64,000 nucleotides of DNA from Flavobacterium sp. SH_e (lineage in GTDB: Bacteria; Bacteroidota; Bacteroidia; Flavobacteriales; Flavobacteriaceae). Each line of letters starts with the position of its first letter. Within the stretch, counting starts at the first letter, position 1. The DNA lies in contig NZ_JAOVZN010000006.1 of NCBI RefSeq assembly GCF_025717045.1, forward strand, positions 36,610 through 100,609, read 5' to 3'. The notes under the pieces are model-generated. The model made no database searches and was not told where the DNA came from. It was given only the letters and a program-made list of their open reading frames with translations. Both the position numbers and the translations under genes were made by a program. Positions 35,304 through 44,238 of the stretch are shown here, one piece after another.

Positions 35304-35639
35304 TGCCACAGATTAAAAGGATTAAAAATGATTTTTAAAGCGTTTGTTAGACTGAACGAAGTCGAATCCTTTCAAAGCACTTTATTTATTGGAGTGAAAT
35401 AATCTCGCAAAGACGCAGAGTCGCAAAGTTTTTTTTGAATTGCGTCCAGCTTTAGCTGGATGCAATAATACGAATTCTACAAAATGGCTTTAGCCAAATA
35501 TACGTGTGTTTGGCTAAAGCCGTACCATTTCATATTACATAACCTCCAGCTAAAGCTGGAGGCAATTCACATTAAAAATCTTTTTCAATCCTTTAATCTG
35601 TGGCAATAAAAAAACTTTGCGTCTCTGCGACTTTGCGAG
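35304..35639. repeat. Nested inverted-repeat cluster
   Basis: This fills most of the 518-bp gap between the GH43 gene and metG, which has no gene. Block A (35304-35336, ccacagattaaaagg) returns inverted at 35574-35604; block B (35404-35436, cgcaaagacgcagag) returns inverted at 35608-35639. Between them lie three palindromes: 35439-35466, 35486-35521 (ggctttagccaaa arms) and 35543-35562 (cctccagct arms). Transcribed, it would fold into several strong hairpins. No coding potential was seen. Confidence 0.8.
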
Positions 35640-35745
35640 AACCAAATTCAAAAAAACCTTAGGAATCTCTGCGTTTTTTCTTCGTGCAACTCTGTGAAAA
35701 TAGCAGCGAATCTCCACGTAATATTAAAATCTCAATTCTATTGCT

Positions 35746-35753
35746 TATTTTTG
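35746..35753 (+). promoter_or_regulatory. -7 element of metG
   Basis: TATTTTTG, followed by c, 19 bp ahead of the metG ATG. No clear -33 TTG. Confidence 0.45.
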
Positions 35754-35772
35754 CACTCAATAAAATTGAATT

Positions 35773-37908
35773 ATGATACAAGATCCAAAGAGATATACCA
35801 TTACGGCGGCATTACCTTACACCAACGGACCTATTCATATTGGTCACTTGGCAGGGGTTTACGTGCCTGCAGATATATATTCTAGATATTTAAGATTGCA
35901 AGGAAAAGATGTAGCATTTATCTGCGGAAGCGATGAACACGGCGTTGCAATTTCTATGAAAGCCAAAAAAGAAGGAATTACACCGCAGGAAGTTATTGAT
36001 AAATATGATGGAATTATCCGTAAATCGTTTTCAGATTTCGGAATTTCATTCAACAATTATTCTAGAACTTCTGCTAAAATTCATCATGATACGGCTTCAG
36101 AATTCTTTAGAATTTTGTATGATAAAGGCGATTTTATTGAAGAAGTTACCGAACAATTGTACGATGCAAAAGCAAATCAGTTTTTAGCAGACCGTTTTGT
36201 GGTTGGAACTTGTCCAAAATGTGGAAATGATGGTGCTTACGGAGATCAGTGCGAAAATTGCGGTTCTACTTTGAACGCAACTGATTTGATCAATCCGAAA
36301 TCGACAATTACTGGCGAAACTCCTGTTTTAAAATCAACTAAACACTGGTTTTTACCTTTGGATCGTTACGATGCTTTTTTACGCGAATGGATTTTAGAAG
36401 GCCACAAAAACGACTGGAAAACAAACGTTTACGGACAAGTAAAATCTTGGATCGACGCAGGTTTAGAACCTCGTGCAGTAACGCGTGACCTTGATTGGGG
36501 AATTGACGTTCCTGTTGAAGGAGCTGAAGGAAAAAAATTATACGTTTGGTTTGATGCGCCGATCGGTTATATTTCTTCTACAAAAGAATGGGCAGCGCGC
36601 GAAGGAAAAGATTGGGAACCATATTGGAAAGATCAAGACACCAAATTGGTTCACTTTATTGGGAAAGACAATATTGTTTTTCACTGTATTATTTTCCCAG
36701 CAATGTTAAAAGCTGAAGGAAGTTATATTTTACCAGACAACGTTCCGGCAAATGAGTTTTTGAATTTGGAAGGAAACAAACTTTCGACTTCTAAAAACTG
36801 GGCAGTTTGGTTACACGAATATTTAGAAGAATTTCCAGATAAGCAAGATGTTTTACGTTATGCTTTAACATCGAACGCTCCTGAAACAAAAGATAACGAT
36901 TTTACTTGGAAAGATTTCCAAGCTAGAAATAACAACGAATTGGTTGCTGTTTTCGGCAACTTCGTGAACCGTGTTGTGGTTTTAACCAACAAATATTACG
37001 AAGGAGTTATTCCAGCGCCAAATGAATTTACAGACGTTGACGAACAAACTTTAGCAGAATTAAAAGCCTATCCAGCTGTAATTTCAAGTTCTGTGGAGCG
37101 TTACAGATTCCGTGAAGCTTTGGGTGAGTTGATGAATGTAGCTCGTTTAGGAAATAAATATCTAGCAGACGAAGAACCTTGGAAAGTGATGAAAGACAAT
37201 CCAGAGCGTGTAAAAACTCAAATGTATGTAGCGTTGCAAATTGCTGCTGCGTTGAGCGTTTTGGCTGAACCGTTTTTACCTTTCACGGCTGCGAAACTTT
37301 CTAAAATCTTGAATTTAGGAGATCTTAAAGAACACTTTGCAGGTTTCAGCAAATTCTTGAAAGAGAAAGATCGCGATGCAAAAGACATCATTATCGACAA
37401 AACATTAGGTTGGAATGACATTTCTGAAAACTCAGATTTACTTCCGGCTGGACACAAAATTGGCGAGGCAGAATTGCTTTTCGCTAAAATTGAAGACGAA
37501 GAAATACAAAAACAAATAGATAAATTGGAAGCAACAAAAACAGCTAATCTTGCCGAAAACAAACAAGCAGAACCGCAAAAAGATTTAATTCAGTTTGAGG
37601 ATTTTGCGAAAATGGATATTCGTATCGGAACTATTTTGGAAGCTGAAAAAATGCCAAAAGCAAACAAACTTTTGGTTCTTAAAGTAGATACAGGAATTGA
37701 TGTTCGTACGATTGTTTCAGGAATTGCTGAAAGTTTTTCTCCAGAAGAAATCATCGGAAAACGTGTTTCTGTATTAGCAAACCTTGCTCCAAGAGCTTTA
37801 CGCGGTGTTGAAAGTCAAGGAATGATCTTAATGACAACAAATGCAGAAGGAAAACTGGTTTTTGTAAATCCAGATGCTGATGCGCCTAATGGATCGACTG
37901 TAAACTAA
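35773..37908 (+). CDS. metG: Methionyl-tRNA synthetase
   Basis: Class I synthetase of 711 aa. The HIGH motif reads PIHIGHLAG; the KMSKS motif reads [11 protein letters not shown] zinc knuckle is formed by CPKCG and CENCG (about 148-164). The anticodon-binding helical domain is followed by a linker and a C-terminal Trbp111-type tRNA-binding/dimerisation domain (about 600-711; [33 protein letters not shown]). Length fits the long dimeric form. A strong hairpin terminator follows. Confidence 0.97.
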   Translation: MIQDPKRYTITAALPYTNGPIHIGHLAGVYVPADIYSRYLRLQGKDVAFICGSDEHGVAISMKAKKEGITPQEVIDKYDGIIRKSFSDFGISFNNYSRTSAKIHHDTASEFFRILYDKGDFIEEVTEQLYDAKANQFLADRFVVGTCPKCGNDGAYGDQCENCGSTLNATDLINPKSTITGETPVLKSTKHWFLPLDRYDAFLREWILEGHKNDWKTNVYGQVKSWIDAGLEPRAVTRDLDWGIDVPVEGAEGKKLYVWFDAPIGYISSTKEWAAREGKDWEPYWKDQDTKLVHFIGKDNIVFHCIIFPAMLKAEGSYILPDNVPANEFLNLEGNKLSTSKNWAVWLHEYLEEFPDKQDVLRYALTSNAPETKDNDFTWKDFQARNNNELVAVFGNFVNRVVVLTNKYYEGVIPAPNEFTDVDEQTLAELKAYPAVISSSVERYRFREALGELMNVARLGNKYLADEEPWKVMKDNPERVKTQMYVALQIAAALSVLAEPFLPFTAAKLSKILNLGDLKEHFAGFSKFLKEKDRDAKDIIIDKTLGWNDISENSDLLPAGHKIGEAELLFAKIEDEEIQKQIDKLEATKTANLAENKQAEPQKDLIQFEDFAKMDIRIGTILEAEKMPKANKLLVLKVDTGIDVRTIVSGIAESFSPEEIIGKRVSVLANLAPRALRGVESQGMILMTTNAEGKLVFVNPDADAPNGSTVN

Positions 37909-37924
37909 TTATTTATATATTTAT

Positions 37925-37967
37925 AAATTGCGTGAGTCGATTAAAATTTAATTGATTCACGCAATTT
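37925..37967 (+). terminator. Terminator of metG
   Basis: A 19-bp stem with two wobble pairs (37925-37943 with 37949-37967, core ttgcgtga/tcacgcaa) and a 5-nt loop, followed by a T-rich run. Confidence 0.8.
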
Positions 37968-38014
37968 TCTTTTTTAAACTATACACCAAAAAACTTGAAA
38001 AAAATAAACTAAAA

Positions 38015-38899
38015 ATGAAACTCACCAAACCAAGATTAGCTCTAATCTGCGGTATACTTTGCATATCGATTTTTCCGATATTGGTAAAATTACGTTTAAC
38101 ACCAGGATTAATTTCGGCTTTTTACCGAATGTTTTTTGCTGTGGTGTTGCTTTTGCCTTATGTCATTTTCAGTGGAAACTTTAAATTCCCAAAACTAAAA
38201 TTTGCACTTTTGGCGGTGCTTTGCGGCGTTTTATTTTCGTCGGATGTTGCTGTTTGGAATATCGCCATTCAGGAATCGAGCGCGACTCAGGCTTCGTTGC
38301 TGACCAATTTATCTCCGGTTTGGGTTGGAGTTGGTTCTTTCTTTTTTCTGAAAGCGAAACCTGCAACGAATTTCTGGATCGGAACCTTGGTCGCTTTATT
38401 CGGAATGGTAACTTTGGTTGGTTTTGAGTTTTTTATCGATTTAAACTTTGATAAAGCATTTCTATTTGCTGTTTTGTCCGGCATTTTGTATTCCATTTAT
38501 CTTTTGGTCAGCAAAAATGTGCTTTCAGAAGTCGATGTTCTTTCGTTTATGACCATCAGTTTATTTGCTTCAAGCATCTATTTAGGAATTTTATGTTACG
38601 CATTAGGCGAACCTTTTACAGGGTTTTCAAATACTGGCTGGTTTGTACTCGTGCTTCAAGCCGTTATTTGTCAATTGTGCGCTTGGCTTTCCATTAGTTA
38701 TGCCACTCAGCACATGCGTGCAACAAGAGTTTCGCTAAGTTTATTGAGTCAAGCTGTAATTACCTCAATTTTAGCTTGGTTGTTTTTGGAAGAACAAATA
38801 ACTTTACAAATGGTTTTCGGCGGAATCATTCTGCTTTTCGGAATCCGAATTACTTTTTACGATAAAACCATCTCTTTGAAAGGGCTTTTTTCTAAATAA
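38015..38899 (+). CDS. EamA/DMT-family transporter
   Basis: Inner-membrane protein of 294 aa from ATG 38015; the longer frame starts within the metG terminator and is rejected. Ten hydrophobic helices form two EamA repeats (about 1-140 and 150-285), with SSATQASLLTNLSPVWVGV and the C-terminal VSLLSQAVITSILAWLFLEE. The family exports small metabolites or amino acids; the substrate cannot be inferred. Single gene followed by cacagatt word repeats (38905-39040). Confidence 0.9.
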   Translation: MKLTKPRLALICGILCISIFPILVKLRLTPGLISAFYRMFFAVVLLLPYVIFSGNFKFPKLKFALLAVLCGVLFSSDVAVWNIAIQESSATQASLLTNLSPVWVGVGSFFFLKAKPATNFWIGTLVALFGMVTLVGFEFFIDLNFDKAFLFAVLSGILYSIYLLVSKNVLSEVDVLSFMTISLFASSIYLGILCYALGEPFTGFSNTGWFVLVLQAVICQLCAWLSISYATQHMRATRVSLSLLSQAVITSILAWLFLEEQITLQMVFGGIILLFGIRITFYDKTISLKGLFSK

Positions 38900-39100
38900 A
38901 GAACAGCTCACAGATTTTCACAGATTTAAAGAATTAACACAGATTATTAATTAATTTTAAAAAAAAGTTCTCACGCAGATTCGGCAGATTAAGCAAATAA
39001 AAAATCATTTTAATCCCAATAATCTGTGGCAAAAAAATTAATTTAATTCGTGGCAGGAAAACCTTAAACAAAGAAAAACTTAAACTTGAAACAAAATACT
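38900..39100. repeat. cacagatt-type word repeats
   Basis: The gap between the EamA and HAD genes contains cacagattttcacagattt (38909-38928), cgcagattcggcagatt and aatctgtggcaaaa. This is the same repeat family seen at 18860-18920 and 35304. No gene or terminator hairpin was evident. Confidence 0.45.
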
Positions 39101-39808
39101 ATGTTACATAAAACTAAAATACCAAACTTAAAAGTAATCGCATTTGATGCCGATGATACTTTGTTTGTAAACGAACCTTATTTTCAGGAAACCGAACATA
39201 AATTTTGTGCTTTAATGGAAGATTATCTTTCGCATCAAGGCATTTCGCAAGAATTATTTAAAATTGAAATTGCCAATCTGCCTTTGTATGGTTACGGAAT
39301 TAAAGGTTATATTCTTTCAATGATTGAAGCCGCAATGAATATTTCGAACAAAACAATTCCGGTTGAAGTGATTGAAAAAATCATTCAATACGGAAAAGAA
39401 TTACTTGAAAAACCAATCGAATTATTAGACGGAGTTGAAGAAACACTTCAGTCTTTGCACGGAAAATACAAATTGGTTGTTGCTACAAAAGGCGATTTAA
39501 AAGATCAGCAAAGTAAATTGCACCGTTCTGGATTAGGACATTATTTTCACCACATCGAAGTAATGTCAGACAAACAAGAAATTGATTATCAAAAATTACT
39601 TGGACGTTTGGACATTCAGGCGCATGAGTTTTTGATGATCGGAAACTCATTAAAATCAGATGTTTTGCCTGTTTTGGGAATTGGCGGTTATGCCGTTCAT
39701 ATTCCGTTTCACACGACTTGGGAACACGAAAAAATTAATCACACTATAGAACACGAGCATTTTAGTTCATTTGAAACTATTGCGGAAGTGGTTCCGAATT
39801 TATTATAA
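39101..39808 (+). CDS. HAD-superfamily hydrolase
   Basis: Cytoplasmic phosphatase-like protein of 235 aa from ATG 39101 (a TTG five codons upstream is less likely). HAD motifs: I, FDADDTLF (nucleophile Asp and DxD); II, VVATKGD; III, a Lys region at KQEIDYQK; IV, MIGNSLKSDVLPV. The helical cap lies between motifs I and II (C1 type). The substrate is unknown. Its stop codon shares one base with the start of the CAT-like gene (taATG), so the two are translationally coupled. Confidence 0.88.
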   Translation: MLHKTKIPNLKVIAFDADDTLFVNEPYFQETEHKFCALMEDYLSHQGISQELFKIEIANLPLYGYGIKGYILSMIEAAMNISNKTIPVEVIEKIIQYGKELLEKPIELLDGVEETLQSLHGKYKLVVATKGDLKDQQSKLHRSGLGHYFHHIEVMSDKQEIDYQKLLGRLDIQAHEFLMIGNSLKSDVLPVLGIGGYAVHIPFHTTWEHEKINHTIEHEHFSSFETIAEVVPNLL

Positions 39809-40437
39809 TGAAAACACTTTTTGACCTAGAAAATTGGAATAGAAAAGAGCATTTTGCCCATTTTAAACAAATGGAAGAACCCTTTTTTGGAGTAACAGTA
39901 GAAATCGACTGTACACAAGCGTATCAAACTGCAAAAAGTTTAAATGCTTCTTTTTTCATTTTCTATTTACATAAAACTTTGGCTGCTGTAAATGCAATCG
40001 AAAATTTTAGATATCGCATTTCAGAAAACCAGATTTACATTAATGACCAAATAGATGCTTCTGCTACTATTGGTCGTGAAGATGGTACTTTCGGGTTTTC
40101 TTTAATCGAATATCATTCAGATTTTAAAACATTTGAACAAATTGCATTAACTGAAATTGAACGCATTCAAAATACAAGTGGACTTTTTACAAGGTCTTTC
40201 GATAATGATAATCTGATACATTTCTCGGCAATTCCGTGGATAAATTTTAGTTCGATTACCCACGCTCGCAGTTTTACATACCCAGACAGCTGTCCGAAAA
40301 TTTCATTTGGAAAAATGATGGTCAATGAAACTGGCAAAAGAACCATGTCAATGGCTGTTTATGTACATCACGGTTTAATGGACGGAATACATGTTGGCCA
40401 ATTTATAGATACTTTCCAAGAGCTTATGAATCAATAA
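39808..40437 (+). CDS. Chloramphenicol acetyltransferase-like protein
   Basis: Acyltransferase of 209 aa with the CAT fold and the catalytic motif V-HHGLMDG near residue 192, matching the HHxxxDG of CAT trimers (the second His is catalytic). N-terminal NWNRKEHFAHFKQMEEPFF and the central INFSSITHARSF region also match type A CATs. It may acetylate chloramphenicol or an endogenous acceptor; the coupled HAD gene and the absence of any mobile element suggest a housekeeping role. Resistance is not demonstrated by sequence alone. Confidence 0.88.
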   Translation: MKTLFDLENWNRKEHFAHFKQMEEPFFGVTVEIDCTQAYQTAKSLNASFFIFYLHKTLAAVNAIENFRYRISENQIYINDQIDASATIGREDGTFGFSLIEYHSDFKTFEQIALTEIERIQNTSGLFTRSFDNDNLIHFSAIPWINFSSITHARSFTYPDSCPKISFGKMMVNETGKRTMSMAVYVHHGLMDGIHVGQFIDTFQELMNQ

Positions 40438-40470
40438 AATAAGCGGAATGATTTTTGAGCGTAAAAACAT

Positions 40471-41865
40471 ATGAAACAAATCTTCCTTTTTTTGTCTTTA
40501 ATCTCAAGTACTGTTTTGTTGAGTCAAACAGTAATTCATTCTTATCCCATAGATTTAAAAAACAAAATAGGACAGTCCCAAGTTTTAAATGCCGAAAATA
40601 CAACAACTCACGATGTTTTTGCTTTCGTCGCAACTCCAGATAGTGTTTCAATATTAAAATACAACAGTGCTTTATTTCTAAATGATCAGTTTATAACTTC
40701 TCGAAAATATGTTGAAAACAGATCATTAATGGGGTGCAGTTTTAGCGAAGACGGAAATCCAACCTTATATTGGTTTTCTGGAGAAGAAAAAAACATCATT
40801 TTGGTTAAATATTTCATGGAAACCAAGACGTTTAGGGCTTTAAAATTTCCTGTTCCTCTCGACGAACAGTTTATTGTAACACAATATCAGAGAGACAATC
40901 ATTTCTATTTATTGATGCAGAGCAAAACAAAACAATCCTTAACTGCGTTTGTTTTTAAAAATGGAATAGCCGAAGAAAGGCTTCTTGATTTCAGCCCTTT
41001 TGTCTTTCGAGATCGCAAAACCCAGCAAAGAACATTCAATCAGATTCTGAATGAAAATCCTATTGAGAAAATGGATTCTGGAGAAAATAATCCGTTATAT
41101 AAAGCTACTTCAAAAACTAAAATTTACACGTTGCCTAATCGTTTGATTCTAACATTGGATCAAAGTTTTAGAAAAACACAGCTATTTGACATCAATTTAG
41201 ATAGTTTGGAGATTACAGAAAAGACTTTTATGAAGCCTATCGGAGAAAAAAATCCAAAAACCTCCAATTCTTTTTATCATGAAAACAAACTGTATCAGAT
41301 CAATGTTAATGCTGATGAGTTACTATTTGATATCAAAGATTACACATCTGGCGAATCAATAAAAACATTTGCCGTTTCAAAAAAAGATACGATCCGTTTT
41401 AGTAATTCGCCTTTGTTAATGCAAATTGAAGATCGCGCGCCCAGACAATTAAAAAACACAGGTAAGTTTTTAAAAGAATTATCCAATCTTGATGCTGGGC
41501 TTTCTGTATTTAAAAACAAAAAAAATCTCTTTATAACTTTAGGAGGAACGGGCAGCGATTTAAAAACAGTTTCCATGAGTGGTTTCAATTTTGATGATTT
41601 TTTTGGAGATTTTCCTTCTCGCAGCTATTATAATTTAGAAACCAACTATTCTGTCTTTATTGAAAGTATTTGGACCAAAAAACTAGAATTGACGCAAGAA
41701 ACTCACGAGCCATTTGCAAGTGATAAGATTTATTATTTTTTAGATTCTCATAAAGAAGCTCTCCTTTCCAATACTCTGAAACTAAGTAATTACACCCTTT
41801 TAAGTTATTACGACATTGTTACCAAACAGCTTGTCTTGCGTAAATTCACAGACGGATTTAATTAA
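40471..41865 (+). CDS. Exported protein of unknown function
   Basis: Protein of 464 aa with a signal peptide (MKQIFLFLSLISSTVLLSQ). The mature part is beta-rich, with repeated strand-turn units such as NRLILTLDQSFRKTQLFDINLDSLEIT and FYHENKLYQINVN, suggesting a propeller-like periplasmic or surface protein. No domain was recognised and no lipobox or T9SS C-terminal signal is apparent. It starts 33 bp after the CAT-like gene on the same strand and could be co-transcribed. The function is not known to me. Confidence 0.75.
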   Translation: MKQIFLFLSLISSTVLLSQTVIHSYPIDLKNKIGQSQVLNAENTTTHDVFAFVATPDSVSILKYNSALFLNDQFITSRKYVENRSLMGCSFSEDGNPTLYWFSGEEKNIILVKYFMETKTFRALKFPVPLDEQFIVTQYQRDNHFYLLMQSKTKQSLTAFVFKNGIAEERLLDFSPFVFRDRKTQQRTFNQILNENPIEKMDSGENNPLYKATSKTKIYTLPNRLILTLDQSFRKTQLFDINLDSLEITEKTFMKPIGEKNPKTSNSFYHENKLYQINVNADELLFDIKDYTSGESIKTFAVSKKDTIRFSNSPLLMQIEDRAPRQLKNTGKFLKELSNLDAGLSVFKNKKNLFITLGGTGSDLKTVSMSGFNFDDFFGDFPSRSYYNLETNYSVFIESIWTKKLELTQETHEPFASDKIYYFLDSHKEALLSNTLKLSNYTLLSYYDIVTKQLVLRKFTDGFN

Positions 41866-42044
41866 GACAAATTAGTTATCAGCAACTTACCCCTAAACAC
41901 GGGCATTATAGTTATTTACAACTTCTTTTTCAACTATTTCACAATCAAGCAATAAGCTTATTTTAATACCTTTTTGTCTTTTAGGGGAAGTATTTACTTA
42001 CAAATTATTGTTGTTTTGACCCAAATTTAAAATCTCAAATAACA
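41866..42044. other. Leader region ahead of the OmpA porin
   Basis: A 179-bp gap. Two 8-bp complementary blocks (cccctaaa at 41890, tttagggg at 41980) lie 82 bp apart and could pair in a long leader. No TAnnTTTG box was clear. Confidence 0.3.
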
Positions 42045-43181
42045 ATGAAAAAAGTTGTAATGACCCTTGCATTTGCCCTAGCATTAACTGGTGTACATGC
42101 TCAAACAGAAAACAATACTAGTTTTAATAAGTGGTCTGTAGAATTAGGTGCTGGTTTTAATAAACCACAAAGACCTTTTAGCAATGGATATTCTACTAAT
42201 ACTGTAAGTCCATGGACTGGAGATCTAGGTGTTCGCTACATGTTTAATAACAAGTTTGGTTTGAAGGCAGATTTTGGGTACAATAGTTTAACTGCAAAAG
42301 GCAGCTCTATCGATTTTGATTCAAAATACTATAGAGTAGATTTACAAGCCGTTGCCAACTTAGGCCGCATCATGAATTTTGAAACTTGGACTAACACCAT
42401 TGGTTTATTAGGACATGCTGGTTTTGGTTATGGCCAATTAAGAAATGATAATTTTAAAGGAGCAGATGAAGTGGGCAACTTTATTGCTGGTGTAACTGGA
42501 CAAATAAGATTATCAAATAGAGTGGCTTTAACTGGAGATTTCTCAACTATCTTAAACGCATCTCAAGATCGTACTTTTGACGGAGCTTATGTTCAAGACA
42601 ATAGAGGTTTTTCAGGAATCTTGTTTAATGGAACTGTTGGTTTAAATGTGTATTTAGGAAAAAACACAAAACACGCTGACTGGGTTGTTACTGAAGGTAA
42701 TAACAATTATGCCGATCTTACTGCTTTAGAAAATAAAGTAGCAGATCTTGAATCTCAAATTAAAAACAAACCAGTTCAAAAAGAGGTTGTTGTTGAAAAA
42801 CAAGTTAACAATGCACAGCTAACTGATAATGATTTGATCAAAAGAATGATCAATGATAAATATTACAGTGTGTATTTTGACTTTAATAAAACAACTCCAA
42901 TCGAAAACTCAACTGCAGCAATCGATGTTGTTTTAAATTACTTAAGAAAAAATCCTTCTGCATCTCTAGACCTAGTAGGCTATGCTGATCAAGTTGGAAA
43001 AGCTGAGTACAATGAAAAACTATCTAAGACTAGAGCAACAAACGTAAAAACTATTTTTGAAAAAGCTGGAATTGCTTCTTCTCGTTTAAATGTTGTTGCA
43101 AATGGTGCAGATACATCAATCCAAAAAGACTCTGACGAAGCTAGAAGATTAGCAAGAAGAGTTACTTTTATTGTAAAATAA
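42045..43181 (+). CDS. OmpA-family outer membrane porin
   Basis: Outer-membrane protein of 378 aa with a signal peptide (1-20, ending GVHAQ). An N-terminal eight-stranded beta-barrel (about 25-215; KWSVELGAGFNKPQ, GDLGVRYMFNNKFGLKADFGY) is followed by a short coiled coil (about 230-255) and an OmpA_C domain (about 275-378; VYFDFNKTTP, LVGYADQVGKAEYNEKLSKTRA, RRVTFIV). It links the outer membrane to peptidoglycan. This major-OMP type is normally highly expressed, consistent with a strong terminator downstream. Codon use looks more optimised than in neighbours. Confidence 0.93.
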   Translation: MKKVVMTLAFALALTGVHAQTENNTSFNKWSVELGAGFNKPQRPFSNGYSTNTVSPWTGDLGVRYMFNNKFGLKADFGYNSLTAKGSSIDFDSKYYRVDLQAVANLGRIMNFETWTNTIGLLGHAGFGYGQLRNDNFKGADEVGNFIAGVTGQIRLSNRVALTGDFSTILNASQDRTFDGAYVQDNRGFSGILFNGTVGLNVYLGKNTKHADWVVTEGNNNYADLTALENKVADLESQIKNKPVQKEVVVEKQVNNAQLTDNDLIKRMINDKYYSVYFDFNKTTPIENSTAAIDVVLNYLRKNPSASLDLVGYADQVGKAEYNEKLSKTRATNVKTIFEKAGIASSRLNVVANGADTSIQKDSDEARRLARRVTFIVK

Positions 43182-43206
43182 TTTCTTTTTAAGACTTGAT
43201 TGAAAG

Positions 43207-43237
43207 TCCTTAAGATTTTTTCTTAAGGATTTTTTTG
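43207..43237 (+). terminator. Terminator of the OmpA porin gene
   Basis: A 9-bp perfect stem (tccttaaga at 43207-43215, complement at 43221-43229), a 5-nt loop and a run of T. Confidence 0.85.
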
Positions 43238-43371
43238 ATTTAAAAAACAATTCTAGAAATGATGTACCTGCCAGATTTTTATTGAGTGTTAATTCAAAAG
43301 TCTAATGTTTTAGAGGTTTCTCAAAAGTGTAATGAATAATTTTTCTTAATTTTACAGAAAAGACACTTATT

Positions 43372-43890
43372 ATGTTAGCAAAAAATATTGAATCGGCTTT
43401 GAACAAGCAAATCCGCATAGAAGCAGAATCTTCGCAAACTTATCTTTCTATGGCTTGTTGGGCTGAAGTGCAAGGATTAGAGGGAATTGCCCAATTTATG
43501 TACACACAGTCAGACGAAGAGCGTGCACATATGCTTAAACTAGTTAAGTATGTAAACGAACGCGGAGGTCACGCTCAGGTTACAGATCTTAAAGCGCCAA
43601 AAACAACGTATTCTACTTTCAAAGAAATGTTTGAAGAGCTTTACAATCACGAGCTTTTTGTTTCGAAATCTATCAACGAATTAGTGCATATTACTTTTGA
43701 AGAAAGAGATTATGCAACTCACAATTTCTTACAATGGTACGTATCTGAACAAATTGAAGAAGAAGCTACTGCTAAATCTATCTTAGATAAAATCAACTTA
43801 ATTGGAGATGACAAAGGTGGACTTTACTTGTTCGATCGTGATATTCAGCAATTAACAGTTACTAGTTCAATCGCTATCAATCCTAAATAA
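43372..43890 (+). CDS. ftnA: Bacterial non-haem ferritin
   Basis: Iron-storage protein of 172 aa, a 24-mer subunit. The ferroxidase ligands E17, E50 and H53 (SDEERAH), E94-region and E127-region (EQIEEEA) are present, with the four-helix bundle and IARDIQQL-like C-terminus (FDRDIQQL). It oxidises Fe2+ and stores it as mineral in the cytoplasm. A Lys/Cys-rich small protein gene follows 81 bp downstream on its own promoter. Regulation by iron is typical, but no Fur box was identified. Confidence 0.95.
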   Translation: MLAKNIESALNKQIRIEAESSQTYLSMACWAEVQGLEGIAQFMYTQSDEERAHMLKLVKYVNERGGHAQVTDLKAPKTTYSTFKEMFEELYNHELFVSKSINELVHITFEERDYATHNFLQWYVSEQIEEEATAKSILDKINLIGDDKGGLYLFDRDIQQLTVTSSIAINPK

Positions 43891-43936
43891 AAAAGTTAAA
43901 GTTTATTTAGAATATTTAAAAATAACTTTTTTGGTT

Positions 43937-43944
43937 TATATTTG
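43937..43944 (+). promoter_or_regulatory. -7 element of the Lys/Cys-rich gene
   Basis: TATATTTG followed by c, 28 bp ahead of the TTG start at 43972. It shows the small gene is an independent unit. Confidence 0.5.
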
Positions 43945-43971
43945 CCTATGTTTTTATAATACAGAGGAAAA

Positions 43972-44157
43972 TTGGGTAAGAAAGAAAAAGACAAGGACAA
44001 AAAAAAGGATAAAAAAGACAAAAAGAACAAAGTTATCCTTGACAAAATTAAGAAGATTGAAAACTGTAAATCTTCTTGCTGTGAGAAATATAAGAAAAGT
44101 GAAAAGAAACGTTGCTCACGTTGTCCTATGTTTGATTTATTCAAAAAAACGGCTTAA
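43972..44157 (+). CDS. Lysine-rich small protein with five cysteines
   Basis: A 61-aa protein, 23 of its residues lysine (38%). The N-terminal 28 residues are nearly all Lys/Asp/Glu; the C-terminal half carries Cys at 32, 36, 37, 48 and 51 (C-x3-C-C-x10-C-x2-C) and the ending RCPMFDLFKK. It starts at TTG with an AGAGGAAA ribosome site just upstream and is framed by a -7 box and a hairpin terminator, so it is a real gene. The cysteines could bind a metal and the lysine tail a nucleic acid or phosphate surface; both are guesses. No family is recognised. Confidence 0.75.
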   Translation: MGKKEKDKDKKKDKKDKKNKVILDKIKKIENCKSSCCEKYKKSEKKRCSRCPMFDLFKKTA

Positions 44158-44167
44158 CAAAATATAC

Positions 44168-44198
44168 AAAACCCACCAGAATTCTCGGTGGGTTTTTT
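44168..44198 (+). terminator. Terminator of the Lys/Cys-rich gene
   Basis: A 10-bp perfect stem (aaaacccacc at 44168-44177, complement at 44187-44196), a 9-nt loop and a T run, 11 bp past the stop. Confidence 0.85.
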
Positions 44199-44238
44199 AA
44201 TTTAGAGAATAATTATCTTCCTATTTTTAAACTGCATT

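Noticed and set aside
35304..35639. CRISPR array
   Set aside because: The repeats are inverted and differ in length, with no regular spacing and no cas genes in the window.
37952..38014. Extension of the EamA transporter frame
   Set aside because: It starts inside the metG terminator hairpin and adds a non-family leader.
39808..40437. CAT-like gene as an acquired resistance gene
   Set aside because: No mobile element, no composition shift and tight coupling with a housekeeping-type HAD gene; it may still acetylate chloramphenicol.
41890..41987. Possible riboswitch-like leader of the OmpA porin
   Set aside because: Only two 8-bp complementary blocks 82 bp apart; no conserved riboswitch core was recognised.
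43931..44200. An 89-codon frame overlapping the Lys/Cys-rich gene
   Set aside because: It runs in another frame through the promoter and terminator; the 61-codon frame explains the signals better.
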